Source: Trichosphaerium sp. ATCC 40318 (taxonomy: Eukaryota; Discosea; Flabellinia; Trichosidae). Taken from it: a DNA stretch of 64,000 bases. Shown piece by piece: positions 46,287-58,400 of the stretch. The translations under genes were made by a program, and so were the position numbers. Within the stretch, counting starts at the first letter, position 1; each line of letters starts with the position of its first letter. The notes under the pieces are model-generated. The model made no database searches and was not told the origin of the DNA. It was given only the letters and a program-made list of their open reading frames with translations. The DNA is taken from NCBI GenBank assembly GCA_038496445.1, contig JALMLS010000015.1, positions 496,001 to 560,000 of the forward strand. Direction: 5' to 3'.

Positions 46287-47888
46287 TTAAATTACCGCAA
46301 CCCAGAAGCACAACAAAGTAAGAGTGAAAATTACTACCACCATATGACCGGTTCCAAAGAACTGTACGTATTTTATTGGATATAAGTCAGACAAAATGAT
46401 AAAGATGTTAAATTGCCAATGGCACAGCTAAAAAAATATTTCTACTCCGAGTGTAATAAATCCAAGTGTCATGTTTAGAATCTAAAGAAGCATGAGATGA
46501 ATTTACACAAAAAAACATACCAACGAGGCACTAGCACTTGTTGTATCAGCTTCAGTAGGTGTCACAGGAGAAGTATTTGGAGGTTCGGCCGTCATTGTTG
46601 GTGAGGTAGGCGAATCGGTGGGAGAAGTTGGCTCAGTTGGAGAATTTGGAGTTGTAGGCACTAAAGTAGGGTTATTTCACTTGGATTTGTAGCTCTTGTA
46701 CTTGGTAACGCGGTGGAACCAACTGTCGGTGCAATAGTTGGCATGCTTGTTGACACAAAAGTAGGTGCTACTGTAGTTGTCGCAGTCGGCGCAACAGTAG
46801 GCATGCCTGTTGTGGGCTCAAGTGTAGTAGGAGGAGCCGTAGTTGGAAGAGCTGTTGTTGGAGGAGCCGTAGTTGGCGTACCTGTTGTTGGAGGAGCCGT
46901 TGGCGTACTTGTTGTTGGAGCTGTTGTTGGAGGAGCTGTAGTTGGAGGAGCTGTAGTTGGCGGAGCTTTAGTTGGCGGAACTGTTGTAGGTTCAAGTGTA
47001 GTTGGAGGAGCTGTAGTTGGAGGAGTTGTAGTTGGAGGAGCCGTTGTAGGAAGAGCTGTGGTTGGAGGCGCTGTTGTTGGAGGAGCTGTAGTTGGCGGAG
47101 GTGTAGTTGGAGGAGTCGTTGTAGGTTCAAGTGTAGTAGGAGGAGCTGTAGTAGGAAGAGCTGTGGTTGGAGGCGCTGTTGTTGGCGGAGCTGTTGTAGG
47201 TTCAGGAGTAGTTGGAGGAGCTGTAGTTGGCGGAGCCGTAGTTGGCGGAACTGTTGTAGGTTCCATTGTAGTTGGAGGAGCCGTAGTAGGAAGAGCTGTG
47301 GTTGGAGGCGCTGTAGTTGGAGGAATTGTAGTTGGAAACTCAAAATTGATTGTAGCAACTCCAGTGATAATCCCTGATCCAGATAAAAAGCTTGTGCATC
47401 ACGTAAGTAATGTGGCGTAGTAGCGTAGTACAAACTTACTCAAAAAAATCTGGACCCCATGTCAAAGTTCCAGCAAGAGTGTTTGAGCTGTCGAGAATAG
47501 CATCTAGAAAATAGGTGAAACATTGTTGGACGACCTTGTTATCGTACTTGTAAACTGAGGTGATGTAGCAAAGTCAACTCTGAACGCTACCCCTTGACCA
47601 GCATTTGCACCATCTGCAGTTACTATTGCTCTCGTTTCTTGCACGTCGATAAAAAAATCGTCCATTCTGTTCATTTCTACTGCTGAAAACGATATTGTAC
47701 CAGACAATGGGTCAGCAAAGTTAAAAGTTGATCCTTGTGCTAACAAGCTATAGTTGGCTGCACTTCCTTCAACTAGAGAAGGTTAAGAGCTGTAGAACAG
47801 TATAAACTAGATTCTTACTTATTTGGCTGTGTACCAATACAAATAGCGCTGATACTATAAATGCGGTAATAATCAAACCGTTGTACAT
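46287..47888 (-). CDS. mucin-like Pro/Thr-rich membrane protein
   Basis: The start MYNGLIITAFIVSALFVLVHSQ is a signal peptide. An N-terminal globular part (STFNFADPLSGTISFSAVEM, DVQETRAIVTADGANAGQG) of about 120 residues precedes about 185 residues of near-perfect PPTTA-type repeats. A more varied Pro/Thr/Ser tail (NSPTEPTSPTDSPTSPTMTA) follows. The likely last exon encodes a hydrophobic anchor (GHMVVVIFTLTLLCFWVAV). Such Thr-dense regions are usually heavily O-glycosylated, giving a stiff stalk at the cell surface. The opposite strand has a long Gly/Val ORF, which is only the complement of the repeat. Exon borders at the 3' end are inferred. Confidence 0.65.
46795..47335 (-). repeat. 15-bp coding minisatellite (PPTTA units)
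   Basis: Read on the minus strand, units of five codons (CCTCCAACTACAGCT and variants) repeat about 35 times, interrupted by LEPTT and MEPTT units at longer spacing. A second order of about 90-120 bp is visible where LEPTT-containing blocks recur, showing expansion by unequal exchange. Length is expected to vary between strains. Confidence 0.8.
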
Positions 47889-48860
47889 GGTATGGAGTTG
47901 TTTGTAGAACGCTATGTTTAATTCGAAGTCAAAGGGTTTTTGCCATATTCACTGAAAGATGGTGAAAATAATCAAGACTGACACTCAAATTGTCCGTTTT
48001 CGCATTAGTTTTCAATCACGTTTTTTGAGATGATTTGTGAACGTAGGTACAAGCTATCCATTGTTGTATCTTAGCGTGGTCAATCAAAAGTCACATGTGA
48101 GCTACAAGTCGGCATAAGTGGCTTTTCAAAAAGTTACTAGTGTTAAATTGCTAAACCATTGGTGGCAAACCCGTTGAGCATGGTCACAATACGACCAATA
48201 GCTCCCTTTAGTTGAGAACACCAAATAGATATTGGCTTGTTTGTCTTTTGTAGCTGTGTGCATCGCAGCACTCAATCTCATCGAATAATTGTTGCGACGA
48301 TTTATTTAGTAAAGACACGTATATGAAGATATTAGTCACCAGAGAAATATAAAAAGAAATGCTAAATGCGCAAAGTGTTGGGGCCTGTTAAATGTTCATG
48401 AACTCAGTTGCACAAGTTCTGTGAATGGCTGCAAATACAAATTAATATAAAGCCATATAGAGCGTAAGCATTGACAATAATTTGAAAAAAGCCAAATTTA
48501 TTGCTTATGTGTGACTTTTGAACTGATAACCATGATTATATAGCCAAGTATAAACACTACAGTGCAAAATAAGTACACAAGAAAAAGTTGAAAAGAGTAA
48601 TGTAAAGAGATGCTTCAAAGTGTTTTCTCAATGCACAGTGCATTAAACTATAAAGTCTGCTTGGATTACTTTGATGCTCAATGGGGAGCTAGTTGGAACA
48701 TACTTCCATAAACAATGGCAGCGATACATATAGTAGACCAAATCATACAACTTTGCATATGGGGCGGAATACCAAGGTTTACTCTTTTTGTTCCTCCTGT
48801 AAAATACTCCTTAGCGTTTTGATATACTTCTTTTACAGATACCTAAAGAATATTATAATA
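47889..48860. other. intergenic stretch
   Basis: Nearly 1 kb with no supported gene. The left part is the mucin promoter. No CACGTG and no clear repeats. A short plus ORF at 48693 has no features. Confidence 0.45.
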
Positions 48861-50395
48861 TTAGTTTACAATGTACTTCAGCGCCAAAGAAAAGATGGAA
48901 AAAAATAAGAAAACAAATGCAGGTTTTATTGTCACAGTAGCCGCCCATAAAGCGTTTGGTAGCAAGGTTTGATATTTTTTACTTCTTGTCCGATGTTGAT
49001 ATTGTTCGAAAAAGTAAAATAAATAAAGAGGACGTACAACAAAGCCACAAAAAAATCCGTAATCAAATCCGTTTACAGCTATTAGGTAAAGAGAGATTGG
49101 GTAGTAGATGAGTACAATGATTGGTAGCATAATAACATAACAGTATGAGTTATTCAAAGTACCATAAAAGCACCCTACAAGAGGGAAAAAAGGAATCATT
49201 GCAATAGCTAACAAAATTATAAGCCAACATCAATGGGCAAACAGATACTATTGGTACCTGCTACAAGCGATAGAGCAGCTGATACAGACATAATAGGCCA
49301 TCCTATAACAATACCAAGCAAAATAAAAAGCCAAATAGCATCAACATATTGGCAGCAAACGTGAAAGCAGTTTCTAAATAGCATGGTAAGAAATAAACTG
49401 GTCAAAAGAAAGTTTTGAGCTTTAGTACGCACTTGCTCGTTTGTCTAGCTATGACTCTATTCTGTTTTATAGCAACATTACCTATGATTGTAGCTTGCTT
49501 CGCTTTAAGTACATGACATAACAACTCTCTCATATATTCTTCATGCCAGGATGGATATTCGATCTCTTCATCACTTGATTCAGAATCAGAATCTAACTTG
49601 CCATCTCTTTCAATAAACTCTAACTCCGAATCTTTAGAAATAAAAGGGTTCCCTCTCAACTGCGTATTATTGCTTAATGATTTAAGGAATAAATCAACAC
49701 GTGTACGGTCATTAAGGGAAGGCTGCTCTATATCGTCTAACAAGACGTCATAATCTTGATCATCACTGATAACAAGTTAATTACAATCTCCTGCGTATGA
49801 TATTATTACGTACGCATGTTGTAGAAGAGGTACGATAGCTGAAGATTCTTGATGAGAAGCGTTACGAATTTTACTATGTGCTGTAACATTTACCCAACCA
49901 GTTTGAAGTTCTTTAGGAAATGGTTTGACTATCAACTCTCTTTCTGTTGTGTCCTCTTCTTCGGTGCTCTCATCACCAGAAGAATTGCGTTGACCATCTT
50001 CAGTGTATTCTATACCATCTATTTGAGCCACAACTGATCCACCCAATCTACATCTGCTCTCTAGAATAGATGCTCGGCTCTATGACGTTTTGATAAGAGT
50101 TTAATAAAGTTGATGATACACACGTTTGGCATCACTGACCATAGCTCGTCTAACCTGTACGCTTTATTATCAGCATAAACTACAATACATGGACCATCTA
50201 TGAACTTTGGAAGAATATCCCTACTCTCTAAAAACATGAGAACTCGAATGGAGAAAATACTGCAGTTTATGTTTACTGTACCAAATGCAAGTGTGTTTGA
50301 ACATCTGACGGTAAACGGTTGTACCTGATATTGTACTTTATTATAAACTACGTGTAAGGCAAAATCAGCTGTAGGTCCACCTTAAAACAGGAGTG
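48861..50395 (-). CDS. multipass membrane protein with acidic cytoplasmic part, 5' end unresolved
   Basis: The N-terminal exons (FIDGPCIVVYADNKAYRLDE; DGQRNSSGDESTEEEDTTER; GKLDSDSESSDEEIEYPSW) are soluble and acidic. The C-terminal exons hold about five hydrophobic segments (AIWLFILLGIVIGWPIMSVS, YVIMLPIIVLIYYPISLYLI, FVVRPLYLFYFFEQ, AFVFLFFSIFSLAL). Joining across introns GTGCGT...TTTAG and GTACCA...GTTAG keeps the frame. The protein starts upstream of 50395, but no ATG could be joined in phase; a candidate is MALWL near 50548. It ends KYIVN. No family is recognised. A Ser/Asp/Glu-rich stretch suggests regulation by phosphorylation. Confidence 0.55.
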
Positions 50396-51565
50396 AGAAA
50401 ATAAAATAGAAAACCGGATTTAAAAAGTGGCGTTTGGGAACACGTGATTGTAGGTGTTTTGACAAAAATTTGTGAACAACAGTTCTAAAACAAATGTTAG
50501 GGCACGTGCCTAATGACTTTTTATGCTTATTTACAGCCAAAGCGCCATGACGGTCCGCGAAGTTATATAATGATTTATACAGGCTCTATACGTTGCGAAA
50601 TAGTCAGCAAAGAGTGTTATATCTTTGCAAAACTTTTGGGAGGAACGTGGATTTAAAATATTCCGGGAGGCGTTAGTTTTATGTTCATTGTAATGTACCT
50701 CACGTAGTGTATGCTCTCCAATTATGTATATACGTATCCTCTCTGAATAAAATGATTTTTTCTTTGTTAGCGAGTGTAATAGCCTACATTGCTCTATAGC
50801 TGATCTATACTCCCTTCCATCCTGTCATAGCAAGTTAATGGGAGCGTGATCAAGTATTGACGTTAATAACGCTCACAGTTGTCAACATCAACATATTCGC
50901 CTGAATTTCTAGTGAGGAAAGCAGTGGGCGCCATAAGAAATCGTCTTGAGCCAAGTTGTAGTAAAATTTGCTAATCTAAGAACAATGAGCATTAAACAAT
51001 ATCTACACAATATATAAGCGTAGACAATCAGTGTCATTAACGTTAAAAACACCCTCGTTTAAAAGGTTTTTATTGTACCTGAGCAACCACTGACAACGTT
51101 GAATAAGCATTACACGTGCTGTATGATAGAATATGTAGTAGGACTTCATCCGGTAGTGTGTTCATAACGGTGACTTGAATTGCTTTTTGTAGTTCATGAA
51201 TACTACCTATGTATAACTATCTTGACTTCGCTGGTTATTATTTTTTATTATCACATTACCAACTTGATAGTACAATTGTAGACTGAATTGGATGGATCAC
51301 TTGATTGGATTCATTATATGCTCCAAACAGATTTTGCTTTATCTATCCACGAGAGTAGAGCCAATGTCAACGGATTAACAAGCTGTGCAAATAGTACTGT
51401 GTACTTTTTGAGTTACATAGGTACAAGACAAAGAGGATAGCTACTTTAAATCAGTAGAAACCTAACAGCAAATGTATAAAGAACCGCCAGAGTAGCTGGT
51501 CATTCGTAAACTGTTGCTTGAGGTATTACAATTTTTTAAGAATATGGCCTGGTCAAGTCTTATTT
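50396..51565. other. intergenic stretch
   Basis: About 1.1 kb, AT-rich, with CACGTG at about 50444, 50505 and 51114. It may include a missing first exon of the membrane gene and the 3' region of the F-box gene. No further gene is supported. Confidence 0.45.
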
Positions 51566-53145
51566 TTATTTATCCTGTATTATTCTAAACAGCTTCTCGT
51601 TATCCATCATATACGTCTCACCATTAAAATAACTAAGTATGTCTCCCGTTATCTTCATATTTCGATCAACATCCTTTTTCACAAAGAACTCGGGATAAAG
51701 AAGGAACAGCCCATGGAATCCCAAGGCATATATACCACCATCACCTAAGCCTAGCAAAACTCTTGGATACACTATCATGGTTGCCCAATGTTGTCTAACA
51801 AAAATGGTAAGTGATGTGTCAAACAAGTGATCAACAAATTTTGGGAAAAAAATGGAATGAGCTTTTTAACTTTTGAAACAATATCAGTGTGTTGATTTAA
51901 GTTTTGTCTTAAATAGTATGTTAGGGTATTAGGTATATCCTTTGATAAACAGTAACAAGCAATCACAATGGCATGGGAGAGCAAATGTTATAAAGTACCT
52001 TTTAGTCAAATCCCATGACCAGAATGTGTTAAAGGTGTAGTAACACAAGAAACCTTTTATGAAATGACAAGCATTTATGTATTCTTCATGCTTTGTTTTT
52101 ATCTCTTCAGCATCATTCCATTCAATAGCATCTTTTGTAAGAACACGAAAAGATTGTCGTGAATTACTTGCACAATAAATAGTATCTGTTTCAGTATCAA
52201 CAGCAATACAGTCTGCTGTATATTTTGTAAACGTTCCTCTATACTGTCTCTGAAGTGTAAATTCATCTCCACCAAAAGGCATAGCATAAAAATCAAGCTG
52301 AGTATTATCTTCCAGCTAAACAACATCAGACACAACAAAAAAAGCAAGATGTGAAACAAAGAAAAAATGAGATCTTTTAAACTCAATTCTTTCAATGGTT
52401 ATCAGCGTTGTAAACAAAATGACATGAAAAGAAAAACAAACAAACAAAAGGGGAACAAATAAAAATCAAGTATACTAATTGCCACAAGTTAGAGATGGCA
52501 GCAACGACGAAAGTTTCCTTTGCATTAAAAAAAAAACTAGCTGATCATTTTTTTTGTGTGAGCGCTATTCCTTGAGTCCTTAATAACGTACAACTGAAGC
52601 CACATATAGAACACCATCTTGGCCATAACAAATGCTTCTTATATTGTTGAAAATACATGGTAATGAAGTAACAGAAAGTTGTTTTGTTTCAACATTAAAC
52701 ATGCACAGGTTTTCCCCATAGTCGTATGTTGACTCATAACTATCTTCTTCCCAGCTATTATCTGAGTCGCATTCTGTGCTAGTAGCCTTTGCAGTCGTCT
52801 TTGCATAGCCAATATATGTCATCTGGTAGTAATTAGTACTGAACAAGATTGGTTTTTGATTTTGCTTGAAACATGACGTACGTGCTGTTTATATGAAGCA
52901 GAGTGTGAGTGTTCAGCTCCGTCTGCTAGTGGAGGTAGTGGCGAAGGTAATGGCACCTCTTCAGCTACAAATTTGTAGGCTACAATGCGTTTTCGTATTT
53001 GTATGTGCCTTACTGCTCTCTTATGCTGTGGGTTCGTATTGTACAAGCCATTGACGCATTTACATGTAAGAGCAAAATCAAGCTTCGAGAGGCCTCCAAC
53101 TCGCTTTAATATTTCTTCTAGTATCTCAACTGGACAATCTTCCAT
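51566..53145 (-). CDS. F-box protein with a propeller-like C-terminal part
   Basis: The N-terminus (MEDCPVEILEEILKRVGGL, KLDFALTCKCVNGLY) is an F-box. Exons joined by a GTACGT intron near 52880 continue with blade-like repeats: LCMFNVETKQLSVTSLP, IRSICYGQDGVLYVASV, DCIAVDTETDTIYCASNSR, ILSYFNGETYMMDNEKLFRI. The pattern of a short strand, a charged turn and YVAS-type strands suggests a beta propeller of the NHL or WD type. F-box plus propeller proteins recruit substrates to SCF ubiquitin ligases. About five exons; the stop follows FRIIQDK. The substrate is unknown. The middle exon near 52.3-52.6 kb is less certain. Confidence 0.65.
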
Positions 53146-53630
53146 TCTAATACAATTTTAGCACAGTTTTAGAAATTACGCCTTAACTAGGTATTGTTAA
53201 GTACCGAATCACGAAACGACATTTGAGTTGTTTTTGGTTGTTGCCCATGTGGATCATAGAATACTGATACGACAAGTAATACTATTTGTACCTGTTATTA
53301 GGTAGGAGGGGAGCAGGAACTGGAGCTTATCAGGTTTTTTGACATGGAAGTGAGAACAGCATTGTAAACAAAATTGAAACAGAACACCACTGCTCGATTG
53401 TCAAGTACCCTGATGCCGTGGAGTTTAACTAATAAATAATGGTGACAAGAGCATCATGTTCACTGCATACGATACATACTGGGGGGTGTGGGAAAGGGAG
53501 AAACGGAGAAAACAAATAGGAAAATGTTGGCACAGCTCAAACCCGAGATTACTTACCATTAACTTTATATCTTACCCTTTTTATTTGTGAGAACTTGTTA
53601 CAAATGAAAATAAGACAAAGTGGTTTGTAT
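53146..53630. other. intergenic stretch
   Basis: No gene supported between the pectinase end and the F-box gene start. A purine-rich run (GGGAAAGGGAGAAACGGAG) is near 53488. No CACGTG. Confidence 0.4.
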
Positions 53631-55335
53631 TTATGACTTGAGACATGCTGGTGGATTTACATTGGCAGATTGACCATACACTTTCCAGCAAACAAATTTA
53701 TCACTCCCCTGTACACCATTGTTAGTTAAATACGCATGTATATGATACCAGGTAACAAACAACGTACGTCAGAACGCTTTATGTCAATATCGTGCATGGT
53801 AATAGAAGTGCATGGTACTGTATCAGAGCAAAGAAACACGCCAGCATTCTCCCTATTATTTCTACATAAGAAATATTGAACCATAAATAACATACTTGGT
53901 TGTAGTGCCCTTGATATTAGAGAAATTAATGTCTGAAATCTTTACTGCCTTGAAGTCGGTTAACTCAAATATAATGGTAAGAGGCATAAACATACAGATG
54001 TTTCGTTTTTACACTCTCCGGAATGCTGAGAACTCGGACAGTAATATTGCGTGATAAGAAGCGGATTCTCAACATCTTCAAATGTGAGATCATAGAATGT
54101 GATATTTCTAACCCATCCATCACCGCCTTGCCACGTTTTTATCCTGAAAAATTGAATCAAATTAAAAGTGCATTGACAAAGAAAAGAAACTAACCTTGCT
54201 CCATTTGTTGTTCCATGAAAGGTATTATGTTTAAACGTTATATGTTCAACGTAACCATGCTATTATTATGATAAGCGTACTATTCAAAGATATGATGTTA
54301 CCATTATACTACCGATACTAGCTCCATGTCCATGACCAAAATAATTATTTTCAACAATAATATTACTTGTTGGATTAGATTCATCTTTCGATTCTTCAAT
54401 AGCCACGTTATCATCACCAACATCAATATAGTTATCGTGTATATGAACGTCCTATATAAAATTATTAAATCCGCAAACACACGGGACTGTAACCATACCT
54501 GACCACCAATGTCTATTCCATCAGTATTAGGTGAATCAGACGGAGCAAGAATTGTTAAATTCGAAATTTCACAATGTTGACAAGACAATACCAATTGATG
54601 TTTAGGACTATTTTGAACAGTGATTCCTCTAACCAATATATCAGCAACAATAACATCACATCTCGTACGTAATTATCAAGTTGGTAGAGTCGCTGAAGCA
54701 TATCAGATTAGGAGCAAACGCTGATGGGGTCTTCTTGCGAATTTCCTTTGCAATTGAAGCGTTAACAGCTGTCGGCCGATAACCATGAATCACGTACCCA
54801 CCACTCGCTTCCTCTGCCATCAATTGTTCCTTTTCCTTGTATCTTTATAGTATCAAGATGAGTCCCATGCATAAAGCAAGGGTAGTCATCAGAGTTTGGC
54901 CAGTCCTTAGGTGAGTCCGGTAGAATTATCTGTAAAATAAAAGTTTAAGGTGGCGTCAACAATGATCAGAATATTAGAATATACCTTGGCGTCTTTATCG
55001 AGAGTTACCGTCATGTTACTTCTTGGACTTAGCGGCCAACTAAGAAATGTTCCTTTTGGTACTTCAACTAAAACATAAAAGGTCAACACGTGTTTTCAGA
55101 CTTTGAAGAGATTACCGTTTGAACACTCGTCTATAGCTTTTTGTAGCGCCTAAACCTTTCTATTACTTTCTCACTACGAATACTTTAACTTACCGCGGTA
55201 TCGTTATGTTTACCATCTCCAACAGCGCCGTAGTCCTATTTGAAGTGTCAAACGAAAATTCTTCAAAATACTTTCCTTTACGCTACATGAAAGCACGTAA
55301 GTTGCGAACAAAAGCACTACGAAGGATAATCTCAT
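53631..55335 (-). CDS. secreted GH28 glycoside hydrolase (polygalacturonase-like)
   Basis: GH28 enzymes hydrolyse pectic polygalacturonate by inversion. A signal peptide (MRLSFVVLLFATYVLSC) starts the protein. All four family motifs are found in order: NTDGIDI, DDNVAI (the catalytic Asp pair), GHGASIGS and ARIKTW. Upstream are DYGAVGDGKHNDTAALQKA and KIQGKGTIDGRG, which build the first turns of the beta helix. The gene has about ten exons with GTACG donors and ends NPPACLKS. The catalytic residues are intact so activity is likely. Pectin breakdown would suit an amoeba living on decaying plants, or one that enters plant or algal walls. Whether endo or exo cannot be told by eye. Confidence 0.85.
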
Positions 55336-55427
55336 TGGTATGAAGCTTTCTGAAATAAAATAGTAAACACTTGTCTTAAGCCGTGTTAAGTGAAGTCACG
55401 TGCTTCACTCGACATAAACACGTTACA
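55336..55427. promoter_or_regulatory. short divergent promoter region with CACGTG
   Basis: Only 92 bases separate the start codons of the GH28 gene (minus) and the SPRY-RCC1-PARP gene (plus). It contains GTCACGTGCTTCAC at about 55397. A shared, bidirectional promoter is likely. Confidence 0.5.
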
Positions 55428-58400
55428 ATGCAAGATAAAGCACCAAAGCTTGGTCCTGGCATATCTTGTCGTGAACCTAAGCGTAATTATTATAAGATTG
55501 CGTACACACAAGGTAGCGAAGCTGATAAATTAACCGTGTATATTTGTTTTAACTGTTTTGATACAGAGAGCGATACAGGAAGTACTTGCGTACTTACAAA
55601 TCATAAACCATGGAAATTAACTCCAAATTGTGGCATTAGATACTTCGAGGTAATACCCACGTGATCCACGCGCCGTTAAACATAGTTTACAAAATAAAGG
55701 TTACTATTTTGTCAATAGCTGGTGGAGACAAAGCGTTAGCTGTTGGGTTAGCTTCGGAAAGCTACAGAGTAGCTAGGAACTTACCCGGATGGATGGAAGA
55801 CTCCCTAGGTTGGCATGGAGATGATGGCTGCTTCTTTCAAGCCGGAGTTGATTCTGAGTTTTCTGCTCCTTGGGCCGTTCAATGCGCTACTGTAGGCGTA
55901 GGTATGGATCAATCTGGTGCTGTAAGATTTATTAAATCATTTTCGAGAATTTGTGACAGTATGTGTAGGTCTTTGTGACACTTAATGGAAAATTCTATGG
56001 ATTTAAGAGCATTGTTGGAGAAGGATATCCACATGATTTGTATCCTTCTTTGGGATTTCATACAAAAACAGCAAAAGTTTCAGTAACATATAAACCACCT
56101 TTCGTGTTTAGATTGGACGACCTAGCAGATGTAGCAAAGAAGTTTAACGTATGTTCATCAACTGGTTGTATCGAATTTCGACGCTTATCATTTCTTTTAG
56201 AATGACGTGAAGCACAGGTTTCAACTAATATGTTTTCCGTAAACTTTTACTAAAAGTAACCTAGAATTGTTTCATTTGGGACTGGTGGACAGATATCGAG
56301 TCTGGTAAGTCGCTATTGTTTTGATATACTTTATAGCTGTATAATAACGCTTATTGCCTGTAGGGCCAAGGTCACTTGCAGAATATTTGGTGGCCAACAC
56401 ATATTGGTAGTTTATTACAAACCAGAGTTAAAGCCGTTTCAACTGGGAGTGCACATAGTCTTTGTCTAACAGGTAATTTCTTTACTACACAAACTTTCGC
56501 TGACTAATATTCCTTTAAGATGACGGGAAAGTATTAGCATGGGGTTTAAGTGATGCAGGACAGTAAGTTTTCTGAGAATTTTCTGTTTGATTCGAAGGAA
56601 AAAATAGGGTTGTTGGAGATTCCCGTAATTGCTATCGTTCGCCTCAAACAGTACCAATAAACGAGCGTGTAGAACTTATAAGTGCTGGGTGGCATCATAG
56701 CGCTGCTGTTACCAAATCTCAGAGGATTCTTGCGTGGGGAGAGGTAAAGATAACTTGTTTTTGTTTTGGTTCTTGCTTTGCTAACCAAAGCAACAGGCGT
56801 ATCCTAATAAACCTCCTATGTTTCGACCTACAGAAATAAAACATAACGTAATAAGTGATTTCAAAACATTATCATGTGGTGTTATGACGACAATGCTCTT
56901 GGATCAGTGGGGTTCGTTATACGTATACGGTAAAGTCGGCAGTGCACCACATAAGTACAAAAAACTAAACGTGATAAAACAAATGTCTTACTTCCTCAAC
57001 AGTGGCAAGTTTCAGCATAGCATGGGTCCACTTGATGACTTGGAAGCTTTAAGTGTACGCTATACAACTTAAATCATTGTATTATACTAATACAACTTCC
57101 AGCATTCGGGCGTTTTCTTATCCAGTATGTAAATGAAAAAAAAGAGAAATTATATGTTCTCACGTCATGTAGAAAAGGGAAAGCTGGGAATTGTGGACAC
57201 TGCAACAATAATACCATTATGTGATACTGAGAATTTTGTTCAGTTATGTGGAGATATGGAAGCGTGGGGAGCAATACATGGTATGTACTGATACCAAGGT
57301 TTTTTTTTAATCCAATAACTTGTGAAATAGAAAATGGCGATATTTACTATTGGACATCCCTCAGAAAATATCGTGTTATAAAAAGTAATGGCAGGAAGAA
57401 AGTGAAGATAGGAGTCAACGCTAAGTGTATTATAGCTATTGACGGTATGTTATACAACCCAAATTCACGAGTTCAGAAATTTAACATTTCTGTTTTTACT
57501 TGGTGTTTGCTCATGATTGTACTTATAGATCAGGGTTCTTTGTATTCTTGGGGAGAAAGTGCAAGTGGTCAACTGGGCCTTGGAAAAGATATCAAAACAA
57601 CTGAGGAAGTTTTCATTAAACTACCACAGTTTGATGACCTGAAGTACCACGATGTTGATGTTGGTCCATGCACTAACTTACTCATGACGTCTGAACCTCT
57701 AACACCGCCATGGGGTTTTCCAAAAGCCTTTACGGATACCAATGGATGGATACCAAAAGGTTTTGGTAGACATCCGTACTCGGTTTATCCACTAACAAAT
57801 AATGGTTTATCTTATTGGCAAAACCAAGAATACAGCAAGTTTGCACAGTTCTGGAAGTACACGCCTTTGATCACTTTACAACCTTGTCCTATTTTTAGAA
57901 CCAAGACAACACGTGTTTTTTAGACTAACTATTTCTTGTTTTTTAGCAATAATTTGAATGGAGGCGCTTTTGATGTTGATCAGGTTTACGCTGTTTCAAA
58001 CCCAGAGCTTGAGTCGCAGTTTAAAGTGCAGTATAACAGTTTATTAAATAAGTGGGTAAGAGATAACAATAAGGTGATGTTTGCGCTGTTTTCTTACTGA
58101 TTTTTGTAGTCTACTTCTGAAGCTCTGTTCAAAAGGTACGGTTTTCTCTTATCCCTCACATGCACACGATACACTGCTTGCGTTCGAAAATGTGTCGCGA
58201 GGATTGGTTCTGTTTACTAATAGTTAACTAAACTCAAGAGATCACTGGAAGAAATTATCACAAATTAAAAAGAAACAAAATGTTTATGATTTCTTCCAGA
58301 GTTCATTGGACAACTATGAATTTAACTCAAACAGAAATGTACGCATGTAGTTAATTTCTAAACATAGTTTTAAACTTGTATGCCATCAACTTTTATGTGG

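Noticed and set aside
46713-47420. Long Gly/Val-rich open frame on the plus strand
   Set aside because: It is the exact complement of the PPTTA coding repeat; the repeat lacks stops in several frames. The minus frame has the signal peptide and anchor.
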